Origin: Chitinophagaceae bacterium
GTDB lineage: Bacteria; Bacteroidota; Bacteroidia; Chitinophagales; Chitinophagaceae
Direction of reading: 5' to 3'
DNA: 64,000 bases
Assembly: GCA_947476485.1 (NCBI GenBank)
Contig: CANJQU010000012.1
Span: 1 to 64,000 of the forward strand
The notes under the pieces are model-generated. The model searched no databases, was not told where the DNA came from, and was given only the letters and a program-made list of their open reading frames with translations. Every line of letters begins with the position of its first letter. Position 1 is the first letter of the stretch. Made by a program: the position numbers and the translations under genes. This document shows, in pieces, positions 40,152 to 49,305 of the stretch.

Positions 40152-40715
40152 ATGTTCATAGAACCATTTCGCTCAGGTATAAAAAAAGGATGGATGGAAG
40201 TCATCTGCGGCTGCATGTTCTCCGGCAAGACCGAGGAGCTGATACGCAGGCTGAAACGTGTGCAGATAGCAGGACAAAGAACCGAGATTTTTAAACCCGC
40301 TATAGACATACGCTACGATCCGACAGACATAGTGTCCCATGATTCCCACCGCATTCGCTCAACGCCTGTAGATAATTATTACAATATCCTGCTGCTTGCC
40401 TCTGATGTAGATGTGGTGGGTATTGACGAGGCGCAGTTTTTTGACGAGGGAATTGTAGAAGTGCTGGAGCAACTGATGCTTCGTGGCACCCGTGTCATCG
40501 TCGCTGGCCTGGATATGGACTTTTCCGGGAAGCCTTTTGGTCCCATACCAGCACTGCTGGCGCGGGCTGAATACATCACCAAGCTGCATGCCATTTGTGT
40601 AAAGTGCGGGGATATTGCCAATTACTCCTATCGTAAAGCAAAGATCGACGACCAGGTGCTGCTGGGTGAAAAAGATGTATATGAACCACGGTGCCGGAAC
40701 TGTTATTATAATTAA
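40152..40715 (+). CDS. tdk: Thymidine kinase
   Basis: [38 protein letters not shown] zinc-binding region. Confidence 0.96.
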   Translation: MFIEPFRSGIKKGWMEVICGCMFSGKTEELIRRLKRVQIAGQRTEIFKPAIDIRYDPTDIVSHDSHRIRSTPVDNYYNILLLASDVDVVGIDEAQFFDEGIVEVLEQLMLRGTRVIVAGLDMDFSGKPFGPIPALLARAEYITKLHAICVKCGDIANYSYRKAKIDDQVLLGEKDVYEPRCRNCYYN

Positions 40716-40806
40716 TGTTTATTTGTTCCGGCCCTGATTCTGCGCCATCGGACTGGATTTTGGATTTTTTCGAATGGTTATATGTTCCAATCATTACTTT
40801 TGCACG

Positions 40807-42252
40807 ATGTTCCGGTTTTTTATTTCTGTTTCAATATGCCTGCTGCTCGTTCAGGCTGCCTTCGCACAGCAAGGCAGTAGCATGGACAATGTTTGGTCAC
40901 TGGAGCGTTGTGTACAATATGCTATAGATCATAACATTTCTATAAAGCAGGATTCGCTTAATGCCCGTCTGGCAAGGTATACTTTGAAGCAAAGCGTGCT
41001 GTCGCAGCTACCGACATTGAGCGCGAATGGTAGCTACGGAAAGAGCTACGGGCGGTCCATTAATCCTACCACCAACCAATTTGTAGATGCAGGTTACGAT
41101 TTTGTGAGTGCGTCGGGCAACGGCAACCTGCTGCTGTTCGGCTGGATGCAGGTGCGCCGTACAATTGAGAAAAACCGCTATAGCCTTGAAGCCTACCTTG
41201 CGGACCTGGACCAGCTTAAAGACGATGTGTCGCTCAATGTTGCCAATAGTTTTCTCACGACCCTGCTTGCGCAGGAGCAGATCAGCATCAGCAAGAACCA
41301 GGTGGAGCTTTCAAAGGCGCAGCTTGCACAGACCCGTGCCTTCACTGATGCAGGGCGGCTGCCTGAGCTTAATGTTGCGCAACTGGAGTCGCAACTGGCC
41401 ACAGATAGCTCAAACCTGATCAATTCTATCGCCAACTACAATTCTGCAGTGCTCGATCTTAAATCACTGCTCAACCTCGATTTTTCAACCCCGTTCAGCA
41501 TACAGATACCCGATGTGGAAGTAGGTGACCAAATGACCGTTTCAAACCTCTTGCCGGAAGATGTATACCAGAAGGCGCGCGTGCACTTTGGTTCTGTGAA
41601 GGGCAGCCAGTTGCGTGTGTTAGCTGCAGAAAAAGGGCTGGCGGCAACCAAAGGCAATTTGTATCCACAGTTTAGTTTAGGCTACCAGGTAGGCAGTAAC
41701 TGGGCCAGCAACTACTTTAACTACCAGGCAACACCCAATGGATACAGTCTTGTTGGTATTACCGATACATTGCACCCTTACACCAGCGGCGTCTATGCGC
41801 CTTCATTTATTACCACCACCTCGCCTATCGCATTTGGCACCCAGTTGAACAACAACATCCGCCAAAGTGTTTTCCTGAATGTGAACATCCCGATTTTTAA
41901 CGGATGGAGCAGCCAGTTTGCAGTGCGGCAGGCTAAGATAAATCTTGCATCGCAGCAGCTTAACGAGTACAATGCAGAATTGACGCTGAAACAAAATGTT
42001 TACAAAGCACACAACAACGCACTGAACTCGATACAAAAGTACTATGCGGCGAAACGTGCAGACGGGGCGGCAAGGCGTGCACTCGAATTTGCAACCAGGC
42101 GCTACGACCTTGGACTTACCAGCACAGTAGACCTGCTTGTCACCCAGAACTCAGCATTTACGGCTGCCGCTAACCTTGCGCTGGCAAAATACGACCTGAT
42201 CTTCAAACTAAAAGTAATTGACTATTACCTCGGCAAGGAACTAAAATTATGA
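40807..42252 (+). CDS. TolC family outer membrane efflux protein
   Basis: ATG 40807 gives signal peptide MFRFFISVSICLLLVQAAFAQ; TolC repeat helices; TACTTTTG at 40795-40802. Confidence 0.9.
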   Translation: MFRFFISVSICLLLVQAAFAQQGSSMDNVWSLERCVQYAIDHNISIKQDSLNARLARYTLKQSVLSQLPTLSANGSYGKSYGRSINPTTNQFVDAGYDFVSASGNGNLLLFGWMQVRRTIEKNRYSLEAYLADLDQLKDDVSLNVANSFLTTLLAQEQISISKNQVELSKAQLAQTRAFTDAGRLPELNVAQLESQLATDSSNLINSIANYNSAVLDLKSLLNLDFSTPFSIQIPDVEVGDQMTVSNLLPEDVYQKARVHFGSVKGSQLRVLAAEKGLAATKGNLYPQFSLGYQVGSNWASNYFNYQATPNGYSLVGITDTLHPYTSGVYAPSFITTTSPIAFGTQLNNNIRQSVFLNVNIPIFNGWSSQFAVRQAKINLASQQLNEYNAELTLKQNVYKAHNNALNSIQKYYAAKRADGAARRALEFATRRYDLGLTSTVDLLVTQNSAFTAAANLALAKYDLIFKLKVIDYYLGKELKL

Positions 42253-43034
42253 TGAACCAACTGAAGGAAGTGCTGCTCAGCGCTACGAAAGAAGCCGGGG
42301 AAATAATACTTCGATACTTCGAGGGTACGTTTAAAATAGAACATAAGGAAGGTATCAACAACCTGGTAACAGAGGTCGATAAGCTTGCTGAAGATAAGAT
42401 CATCAAGGTGATACGGGCTACGTTTCCGGCACACAGCATCATCAGCGAGGAGGTGGGCGAACTGATAAAGCCATCAGAATACCAGTGGATCATAGATCCC
42501 ATAGATGGCACTGTTAATTTTGCACATGGCATACCTATCTGTTGCGTGAGCATCGGTTTGCTGCATAACGATGAGCTCATTATGGGGGCAGTATACAACC
42601 CGATGATGAATGAACTGTTTTTCGCAGAAAAAGGCAAGGGCGCTACGCTGAACGACAGGCCCATAAAGGTTTCTACAAAAGAGAATTTCAAAACCGCGTT
42701 CCTGGTCACCGGCTTCCCCTACAACTGGCCCGACGGCCCCGAGCACCCTATAAAAGTCTTCGAAAAACTAATTCTCGAAGGCCTCCCGATACGGCGCCTC
42801 GGCTCGGCAGCCATAGACCTCTGCTGGGTTGCCTGCGGCCGCTTCGATGGTTTCTGGGAGTACAATTTGCAGGCATGGGATGTAGCGGCGGGCTATCTCC
42901 TAGTGCAGGAAGCAGGTGGCAAGATCACCGATTTTGATGGCGGTCCGGCCAACGTATTTACAAAGGAAACCCTGGCTACCAATGGCCTGATTCACGATGC
43001 AATGCTAAAAGTGATAAAAAAGAAAACAGTTTAA
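42249..43034 (+). CDS. suhB: Inositol monophosphatase family protein
   Basis: IIDPIDGTVNFAHGIPICCVSIGL and WDVAAGYLLVQEAGGKITDFDG. Confidence 0.92.
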   Translation: MMNQLKEVLLSATKEAGEIILRYFEGTFKIEHKEGINNLVTEVDKLAEDKIIKVIRATFPAHSIISEEVGELIKPSEYQWIIDPIDGTVNFAHGIPICCVSIGLLHNDELIMGAVYNPMMNELFFAEKGKGATLNDRPIKVSTKENFKTAFLVTGFPYNWPDGPEHPIKVFEKLILEGLPIRRLGSAAIDLCWVACGRFDGFWEYNLQAWDVAAGYLLVQEAGGKITDFDGGPANVFTKETLATNGLIHDAMLKVIKKKTV

Positions 43035-43154
43035 TAACGGAATTGGGAATCAGTAATTAGTAATTGGGATTGCGTTCCCATACCCGTAGAGCAAGAACCA
43101 TTAAATATTCCACATCATCCCCAAAAGACAACCCCAATCCCCAATCCAAAAAAA

Positions 43155-44189
43155 ATGGAAACATCAAGAACAGAAATAGCATCTCTCGGCGAATTTGGCC
43201 TGATAGAGCACCTCACAAAAAATAATGAGACCCACAATGCCGGCACATTGCTGAGTGTAGGCGACGATGCAGCCGTAATAGACCAGTTTGGCCGGCAATG
43301 CGTTATCTCCACCGATCTGCTGCTCGAAGGTGTCCATTTTGACCTGATGTACACCCCGCTGAAGCACCTGGGATACAAAGCCGTAGTTGTCAATCTCTCA
43401 GATATCTATGCCATGATGGCTACGCCCACACACATCACGCTGGCGCTGGGTATCTCTAATAAGTTTTCGGTAGAAGCGCTTGATGAGTTTTACGAAGGCG
43501 TATATGCCGCATGCGAGCAATATAATGTAGACCTTATCGGCGGTGATACCTCTACCTCTAAAGTCGGCTTTATCATCAGTGTTACTGCCGTAGGCGAGGT
43601 GGCCCCCGATAAATATGTTACCCGCAGCGGAGCTAAAGTAAACGACCTGATCTGTGTGTCCGGTACCCTTGGCGCAGCATACCTGGGCCTGCAACTGTTG
43701 GAAAGAGAGAAAAAAATATTTCTCGAAAACCCCGGCATACAGCCCGACCTGGAGAACCAGAAATACCTCGTGGGACGGATGCTGAAGCCAGAGCCGCGTG
43801 CCGACATTGCCGAGTGGCTGGAGCAGGCAGGTGTAATGCCTACGGCTATGATAGATGTAAGCGATGGCCTCAGCTCTGAGTTGCTGCACATCTGTAACAG
43901 CAGCGATACCGGCTGCATTCTCTATGAAGAAAAAATACCAATACATGACGACGCCCGCAAAATGGCCATGGAATTCCAGGTGGGGGCGGCGGCTTGTGCG
44001 CTGAGTGGCGGCGAAGATTATGAGTTGCTGTTTACCATTAAACAGGAGGACTATGAAAAGGTAGCGCGCAACGTAGATATAAGTGTGATAGGCTATATCA
44101 CAGAAAAGACAGAGGGCGCAAATCTGCTTACTACCGGAGGCAATAAGCACAAACTTACCGCGCAGGGCTGGAACGCGTTTCACTCATAA
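43155..44189 (+). CDS. thiL: Thiamine-monophosphate kinase
   Basis: GEFGLIEHL, SVGDDAAVI, STDLLLEGVHFDL, MIDVSDGLSSELLHI. Confidence 0.95.
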   Translation: METSRTEIASLGEFGLIEHLTKNNETHNAGTLLSVGDDAAVIDQFGRQCVISTDLLLEGVHFDLMYTPLKHLGYKAVVVNLSDIYAMMATPTHITLALGISNKFSVEALDEFYEGVYAACEQYNVDLIGGDTSTSKVGFIISVTAVGEVAPDKYVTRSGAKVNDLICVSGTLGAAYLGLQLLEREKKIFLENPGIQPDLENQKYLVGRMLKPEPRADIAEWLEQAGVMPTAMIDVSDGLSSELLHICNSSDTGCILYEEKIPIHDDARKMAMEFQVGAAACALSGGEDYELLFTIKQEDYEKVARNVDISVIGYITEKTEGANLLTTGGNKHKLTAQGWNAFHS

Positions 44190-44326
44190 CAGGGAATAAT
44201 CGAAAGTTAAAGAACCTTATATAGATAGCCGGGTGAAGCATCAAATGACTTTAAAAAATTGAAAAATTACCGGTTTTAGTCCCTGTTAAAGTATTTTTTT
44301 GTATTTTACGCTCAAATATTCGTCGC

Positions 44327-44872
44327 ATGAAGATTTGGAAATTAACGTTGCTTACCGGCCTCCTATTCGCCGCTCTTATGTCTACCATATTTTATTCATC
44401 ATGTGTTCAGGATGCATGCAATAATGTGACCTGTCTTCATGGTGGTTCGTGTGGCAATGGCGTATGCCGCTGCCCCACTGGTTATGAGGGGCCAACGTGC
44501 GCAACACTTTCAGTAAACCGGTTTATCGGTGGTTATGCAGGCTATACTTCCTGCAATAATCCCCAGCAGGTGATCGACAGCGCGTTCATTACAGCAGGAG
44601 ATGTGATCAATACGGTTAACGTAAGAATGAACAGCATCAGCCCTAAGATACTCAAGGGGTATATAAATAATAATGCAAGTACTTACGCCATTGAAGTTAC
44701 CAACAGCGACAGCTCATTGCTTGGCTCTACCTTCTACCAGAGGATATTCACAATAACGCTGCAGAGCGATAAGAGCTTGTCAATTCACGAATACGAAACG
44801 AACATTTTCAATACCCCTTCCGGCCCTGATACGATCATAAATAATTGCACCTTTTTAGGGTTTAAATTTTAA
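44327..44872 (+). CDS. EGF-like domain lipoprotein
   Basis: Lipobox FYSSC; ACNNVTCLHGGSCGNGVCRCPTGYEGPTC is a canonical EGF cysteine pattern. Confidence 0.8.
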   Translation: MKIWKLTLLTGLLFAALMSTIFYSSCVQDACNNVTCLHGGSCGNGVCRCPTGYEGPTCATLSVNRFIGGYAGYTSCNNPQQVIDSAFITAGDVINTVNVRMNSISPKILKGYINNNASTYAIEVTNSDSSLLGSTFYQRIFTITLQSDKSLSIHEYETNIFNTPSGPDTIINNCTFLGFKF

Positions 44873-44965
44873 CGCACATCACCCGGAACGGGCCTGATCT
44901 TCCTTTCGGGCTTTCGGGGAAAGCAGAATTGCTGATAACTTCATTTATTAGAGGGGGTTGGGACT

Positions 44966-45895
44966 ATGTCTATAAAAGTTGAAGGGCTTACCAAAGTATA
45001 CGATACGCAAACTGCCGTTAACAACATTTCTTTTGAGCTGAAAAAGGGCGAAATCGTTGGTTTCCTCGGGCCTAATGGCGCAGGCAAATCTACGACCATG
45101 AAGATGATCACCGGCTACCTGCCTGCCACGTCGGGTAAGGCTACGGTCTGTGGTTTTGATGTGCAGGAAAAGCCGATGGAAGTTCGTAAGCGCTTAGGTT
45201 ACCTGCCCGAAGCAAACCCTTTGTATTACGAAATGTATGTGCGCGAATACCTTGAATTCACTGCCGGTATACACAAACTTGGCAAGGATGTCAAAAAGCG
45301 CATCGAGGAAATGATTTCGCTGACGGGCCTCGGCAAGGAAGCGCACAAGCATATAGGGGCGCTCTCTAAAGGCTATAAACAGCGTGTGGGCCTGGCGCAG
45401 GCTATGCTGCACGACCCGGAAGTGCTGATACTCGATGAGCCTACATCCGGACTGGATCCTAACCAGATCGTGGAGATACGCGACCTTATTAAAAACATCG
45501 GCGGCTCAAAAACCGTTCTACTGTCCACGCACATTATGCAGGAAGTGCAGGCGATGTGCAGCCGGGTTATCATCATCAACAATGGCAGCATTGTCGCCGA
45601 TGACTCTATAGAGCACCTGCAACAGGTAAACACCAAGAAAGATGTGCTGATCGTGGTGTTTGAAAACGACATTGATACGGCACTGTTCCGCGAGCTTAAA
45701 AACCTGGAGCATTATGAGCAGGCAGATGCTAAGAAGTGGCAGCTCGTTACCAGCGATCCTGAAGGACTACGAAGGGATGTGATGCAGTGGGCAGTAAAGC
45801 ACGATATCAACATCAGCTCGCTGCAGGCACAAACACAAAGCCTGGAGGATGTATTCAGAAAACTTACCAACACTAAGGCGGCAGCTGATAATTAA
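44966..45895 (+). CDS. gldA: ABC transporter ATP-binding protein, gliding-motility GldA type
   Basis: GFLGPNGAGKSTTMKMITGYLPATSGKATVCGFDV; LSKGYKQRVGLAQAMLHDPEVLILDEPTSGLDPNQIVEIRDLI. Confidence 0.88.
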   Translation: MSIKVEGLTKVYDTQTAVNNISFELKKGEIVGFLGPNGAGKSTTMKMITGYLPATSGKATVCGFDVQEKPMEVRKRLGYLPEANPLYYEMYVREYLEFTAGIHKLGKDVKKRIEEMISLTGLGKEAHKHIGALSKGYKQRVGLAQAMLHDPEVLILDEPTSGLDPNQIVEIRDLIKNIGGSKTVLLSTHIMQEVQAMCSRVIIINNGSIVADDSIEHLQQVNTKKDVLIVVFENDIDTALFRELKNLEHYEQADAKKWQLVTSDPEGLRRDVMQWAVKHDINISSLQAQTQSLEDVFRKLTNTKAAADN

Positions 45896-46599
45896 CTCTC
45901 TTCGCGGAAATGTATCTTGTATGGGTACTTTTTGTCGCGTGAGTGGGTGATGAAAGCGATGCCCACACGTAAAGAAAAGTATGCTGGCTCAAATAAATGA
46001 GCTGTATTTGTTTTCATTCCTTCATAGGCCGGGTCTGTAATATCGAACAGGGGAGTGGCGATCCAGCCAAAATCTTCGTTAAGGAACAGGTGGAAATTGC
46101 CGCCCAGCGGGTAGAACTGCGTGAACCCAAATCCAAGGCGTATAGCATACGGATTTACATTCGCCGACTGATCGATATTTTCATCGTAGGTGGAACCGGC
46201 CTGCGACCATGGCAGGCGCGACCACTTGTGCACTGTGGCTTCGCCGCTTTGCAGATCGCCAACGCCACCTGTTATATAACACTGCAGGTTGCCAGGTTTG
46301 TTCATCTGGAACACAAACATCGGTGAAACAAACCGATACAGCACTTTGTACCTTACGGCGGTGCCTACTGTATTGTTCCTTTCCTGGTCGTAGTTGATAT
46401 TGTAGTTCTGGAAGATCTCCATTGCACCGAGGCCAAGGCCATTGGCGATACCTTTATATTGGTAGGAGCCATAGCTGTAGGCCGTGTTCCAGTTGTTCTT
46501 TGCGGCTACGCCGATGCCATCCCAGGCGAAATAATAAGTTTCGGCATTAGCGCTGATGCTGATGATAGATATCAGTATGAGGATCAAGGTCTTCTTCAT
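45892..46599 (-). CDS. Hypothetical secreted/outer membrane protein
   Basis: Signal peptide MKKTLILILISIISISANA; barrel-like pattern. Confidence 0.5.
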   Translation of the reverse strand: MKKTLILILISIISISANAETYYFAWDGIGVAAKNNWNTAYSYGSYQYKGIANGLGLGAMEIFQNYNINYDQERNNTVGTAVRYKVLYRFVSPMFVFQMNKPGNLQCYITGGVGDLQSGEATVHKWSRLPWSQAGSTYDENIDQSANVNPYAIRLGFGFTQFYPLGGNFHLFLNEDFGWIATPLFDITDPAYEGMKTNTAHLFEPAYFSLRVGIAFITHSRDKKYPYKIHFREES

Positions 46600-46704
46600 G
46601 GGTCGAAAAATAATAAATAATTTTATTTCGAGGCATTATTTTTTTTAAGTGTGGTCTTAAGCAGCATCGCTGCAACCAGATCAGCGGGAATGGGTTTTTA
46701 TTCG

Positions 46705-46746
46705 CGATGAAGCGGCCCGCGAAATGCACCCATAAGATTGCGTTTC
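46705..46746 (+). repeat. 42-bp dispersed direct repeat, copy 1
   Basis: cgatgaagcggcccgcgaaatgcacccataagattgcgtttc; one mismatch to 49078..49119. Confidence 0.9.
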
Positions 46747-46920
46747 CCCGTTAGCGGGGATATAGGCCCAGCTATTCCTCTGGTATCTCTATTGTTTTTG
46801 GCACAATACGCTCAACGGGAGATTCCATGTTATTGCCCCTAGGCGGCAACCGCTTTGTAGTAATGAAGATACCCCTTTTCATACGGTGCCCCGTTAGCGG
46901 GCGTCACCTAGCCAGTACAC

Positions 46921-48882
46921 TTATGAAACAAAATACATTTTCAGATGTCCCTTATGCTTGGCCTCTATCTCGCCGCGGTATTCAACTGTGAACTTTTCTT
47001 TAACCAATTCATAGGTTGTGCCTGAAATATTTACCCTACCTACCGCACCGCTGCTTTCCATGCGACTTGCGGTGTTTACGGTATCGCCCCATATGTCATA
47101 CTGGAATTTTTTGATGCCCACTATGCCTGCTACTACCGGCCCGGTATGCACACCTATGCGTATCTCAAAAAATAGGTCACCCTTTGCTTCTTTTTGAATC
47201 TTGTGATTCATCATGTATTGCTGAATCTCAAGAGCAGCGCGCACTACGTCATCCGGGTGTGTTTTGTTGGCTGTGGGCAGCCCGCCTGCGGCCATGTATG
47301 AATCTCCAATGGTTTTTATTTTTTCAACGCCATATTTTTCCATTATGAGGTCGAACGCAGAGAAGCATTCATTTATTTCGGCAACAAGCGCCTTTGGTGT
47401 CAGTTTTTCTGATAGCAGCGTAAAGCCCTTAAAGTCTGTGAATAAAACCGTTGCCTCATCTATCAGTTTCGCTTCGGCAGATCCTTTCGTTTTTAGCTCA
47501 TCTGCCACTTCTGCCGGCAAAATGTTGAGCAGCAATGTGTCTGAAGTGTCTCTTTCCTTCTGTATTGCCCGCCTTGACTTGTGTACAAAATTCAGATAGA
47601 AGAACAAGCCTGAGATCACAAGTATCAGCAGGGCAAGGCAAATGCCGAAGAATATCTGCTGGTTACGTTTTTTTTCGCTCTGCAGGTTATTTATGGCAAT
47701 TTGCTTTTCCTTCAGGTCCGACTCCCGTTTTGTTTCCAGTTTTGAGATCTTTATTTCGTTATCCTTGGAAAAAACAGAATCTTTATAAATGATGAACTGC
47801 TCGAGGCTGTGCAACGCATCGCTATACTCTCTGGATAATTTCTGTGTCTTGTAGAGATCCTGATAAAAATACTGTAACCCATCAACATCGCCAATTCGGC
47901 TTAGAACGCTGAGCGCTTTTTTCAGATATTCGGTTGCATACTTCAGGCTGGCTGTTTTCGTGTTTTTTGCTGTACTGTCCGATGCCATGAGCAAATAATT
48001 TTCACCAACATTTCCGAGGGCGGTTGCAAAGCCAGAAGTGTCTCCGATCTCCTCCAGTATTTTCACCGCTTCTAAATTGTACTCGATCGCTTTACTATAG
48101 TTTTTTTGCTCATTATAAACACCACCGATATTTCCAAGGCTATTTGCCTCCGTTCTCTTATTCTTCAGCTCTCTCGCAAGCTTCAGCGCTCTGAAATTAT
48201 TATCCTGGGCTTTTGCAAAATCACCCAGTTGCCAATAAACAAGCCCTATATTACCGATAGTCCCGACCACCTTTTCTTTGTTGCTGACCGACTCATAGAT
48301 GTCTTTTGCTTTGAGATAGTATTCCAATGCTTTCGGATAGTTCATTGATGCATAATAAACGTTGCCGATCAAGTGGCTTGACGAGGCAATTTTTCCTTTG
48401 TCTCCTGATTGTTCGTTGAGCTTTAAGGTTTTAAAGTAGTACTCGAGTGCGCCGGGAAACTGTCCCTGCTCATAACGGATATGCCCTATTCCGGTGCAGG
48501 CAGTTTCAATGCCATTGTCAATCCCGGCTCCTTCAAATATTTTTAGTGCTGTAAAATAACATTCAAGCGCTTTAGAAAAGTCAGCTTTAGCGTCAAAATT
48601 GCTCCCCAGCCGTACATTTGCCCAGGCCGTGCCTTTTTCCCAATCCAATTTTTTTGCAAGGTCCAGAGACTGTTGCCCATATTTTATTCCGAGGTCAGGG
48701 TTAATGGTACCGCCGACAAGCGACATATCAGCAAGCAGCTTTATCTTGATTGTATCATCCTTTGCTTTTGATAACTCCAGCGCAATGGAGTCGAGCCGTG
48801 CCTGCCCCTCCATTTTTGCGTAAAGGTTTGTGCAGTTAAGTATAAAAAGAGAAACGAATATGCACTTGCCGAATAATTTCAT
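46921..48882 (-). CDS. TPR-repeat membrane protein with class III adenylate/guanylate cyclase domain
   Basis: Tandem TPRs; one TM; LLNILPAEVADELKTKG...VLFTDFKGFT...GDSYMAAGG...GIKKFQYDIWGDTVNTASRMESSG. Confidence 0.95.
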   Translation of the reverse strand: MKLFGKCIFVSLFILNCTNLYAKMEGQARLDSIALELSKAKDDTIKIKLLADMSLVGGTINPDLGIKYGQQSLDLAKKLDWEKGTAWANVRLGSNFDAKADFSKALECYFTALKIFEGAGIDNGIETACTGIGHIRYEQGQFPGALEYYFKTLKLNEQSGDKGKIASSSHLIGNVYYASMNYPKALEYYLKAKDIYESVSNKEKVVGTIGNIGLVYWQLGDFAKAQDNNFRALKLARELKNKRTEANSLGNIGGVYNEQKNYSKAIEYNLEAVKILEEIGDTSGFATALGNVGENYLLMASDSTAKNTKTASLKYATEYLKKALSVLSRIGDVDGLQYFYQDLYKTQKLSREYSDALHSLEQFIIYKDSVFSKDNEIKISKLETKRESDLKEKQIAINNLQSEKKRNQQIFFGICLALLILVISGLFFYLNFVHKSRRAIQKERDTSDTLLLNILPAEVADELKTKGSAEAKLIDEATVLFTDFKGFTLLSEKLTPKALVAEINECFSAFDLIMEKYGVEKIKTIGDSYMAAGGLPTANKTHPDDVVRAALEIQQYMMNHKIQKEAKGDLFFEIRIGVHTGPVVAGIVGIKKFQYDIWGDTVNTASRMESSGAVGRVNISGTTYELVKEKFTVEYRGEIEAKHKGHLKMYFVS

Positions 48883-49077
48883 AAAACGCAGTTTGAAACA
48901 ATATACTATATTATTTCGATTGGTTTAGAATAGGGTAGCCTGCGTTGTAAAAGCACAATGCACCTTAATTGCCTCGCTGTTCGGGATTTAAAATCCCGAA
49001 CCAAACTGAAAGGGATTTGCAATCCCTCTAGCCACACCTCATACACCAATGCCTCGTTAGTGGGCGCCATCTATTCT

Positions 49078-49119
49078 CGATGGAGCGGCCCGCGAAATGC
49101 ACCCATAAGATTGCGTTTC
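49078..49119 (+). repeat. 42-bp dispersed direct repeat, copy 2
   Basis: cgatggagcggcccgcgaaatgcacccataagattgcgtttc. Confidence 0.9.
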
Positions 49120-49305
49120 GCTGGGGTAGTTGCGAGCGCTGTTTATCCATTTGCGGGCACTTTTTGGTTTCAATACTTAGCTGATAATATCTACCTACTG
49201 AAATAGGACATTGACCGATATATTTCCTTATTCAGCCTAATTGCAATTGTATGTGCGGAATGCCTGGAGCACTTTTGCGCTACGAAAAATCTAACGCATC
49301 TCTGT

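Noticed and set aside
43398-44183. 261-aa minus-strand ORF antisense to thiL
   Set aside because: Overlaps the clearly recognised thiL; no domain logic, typical antisense artefact.
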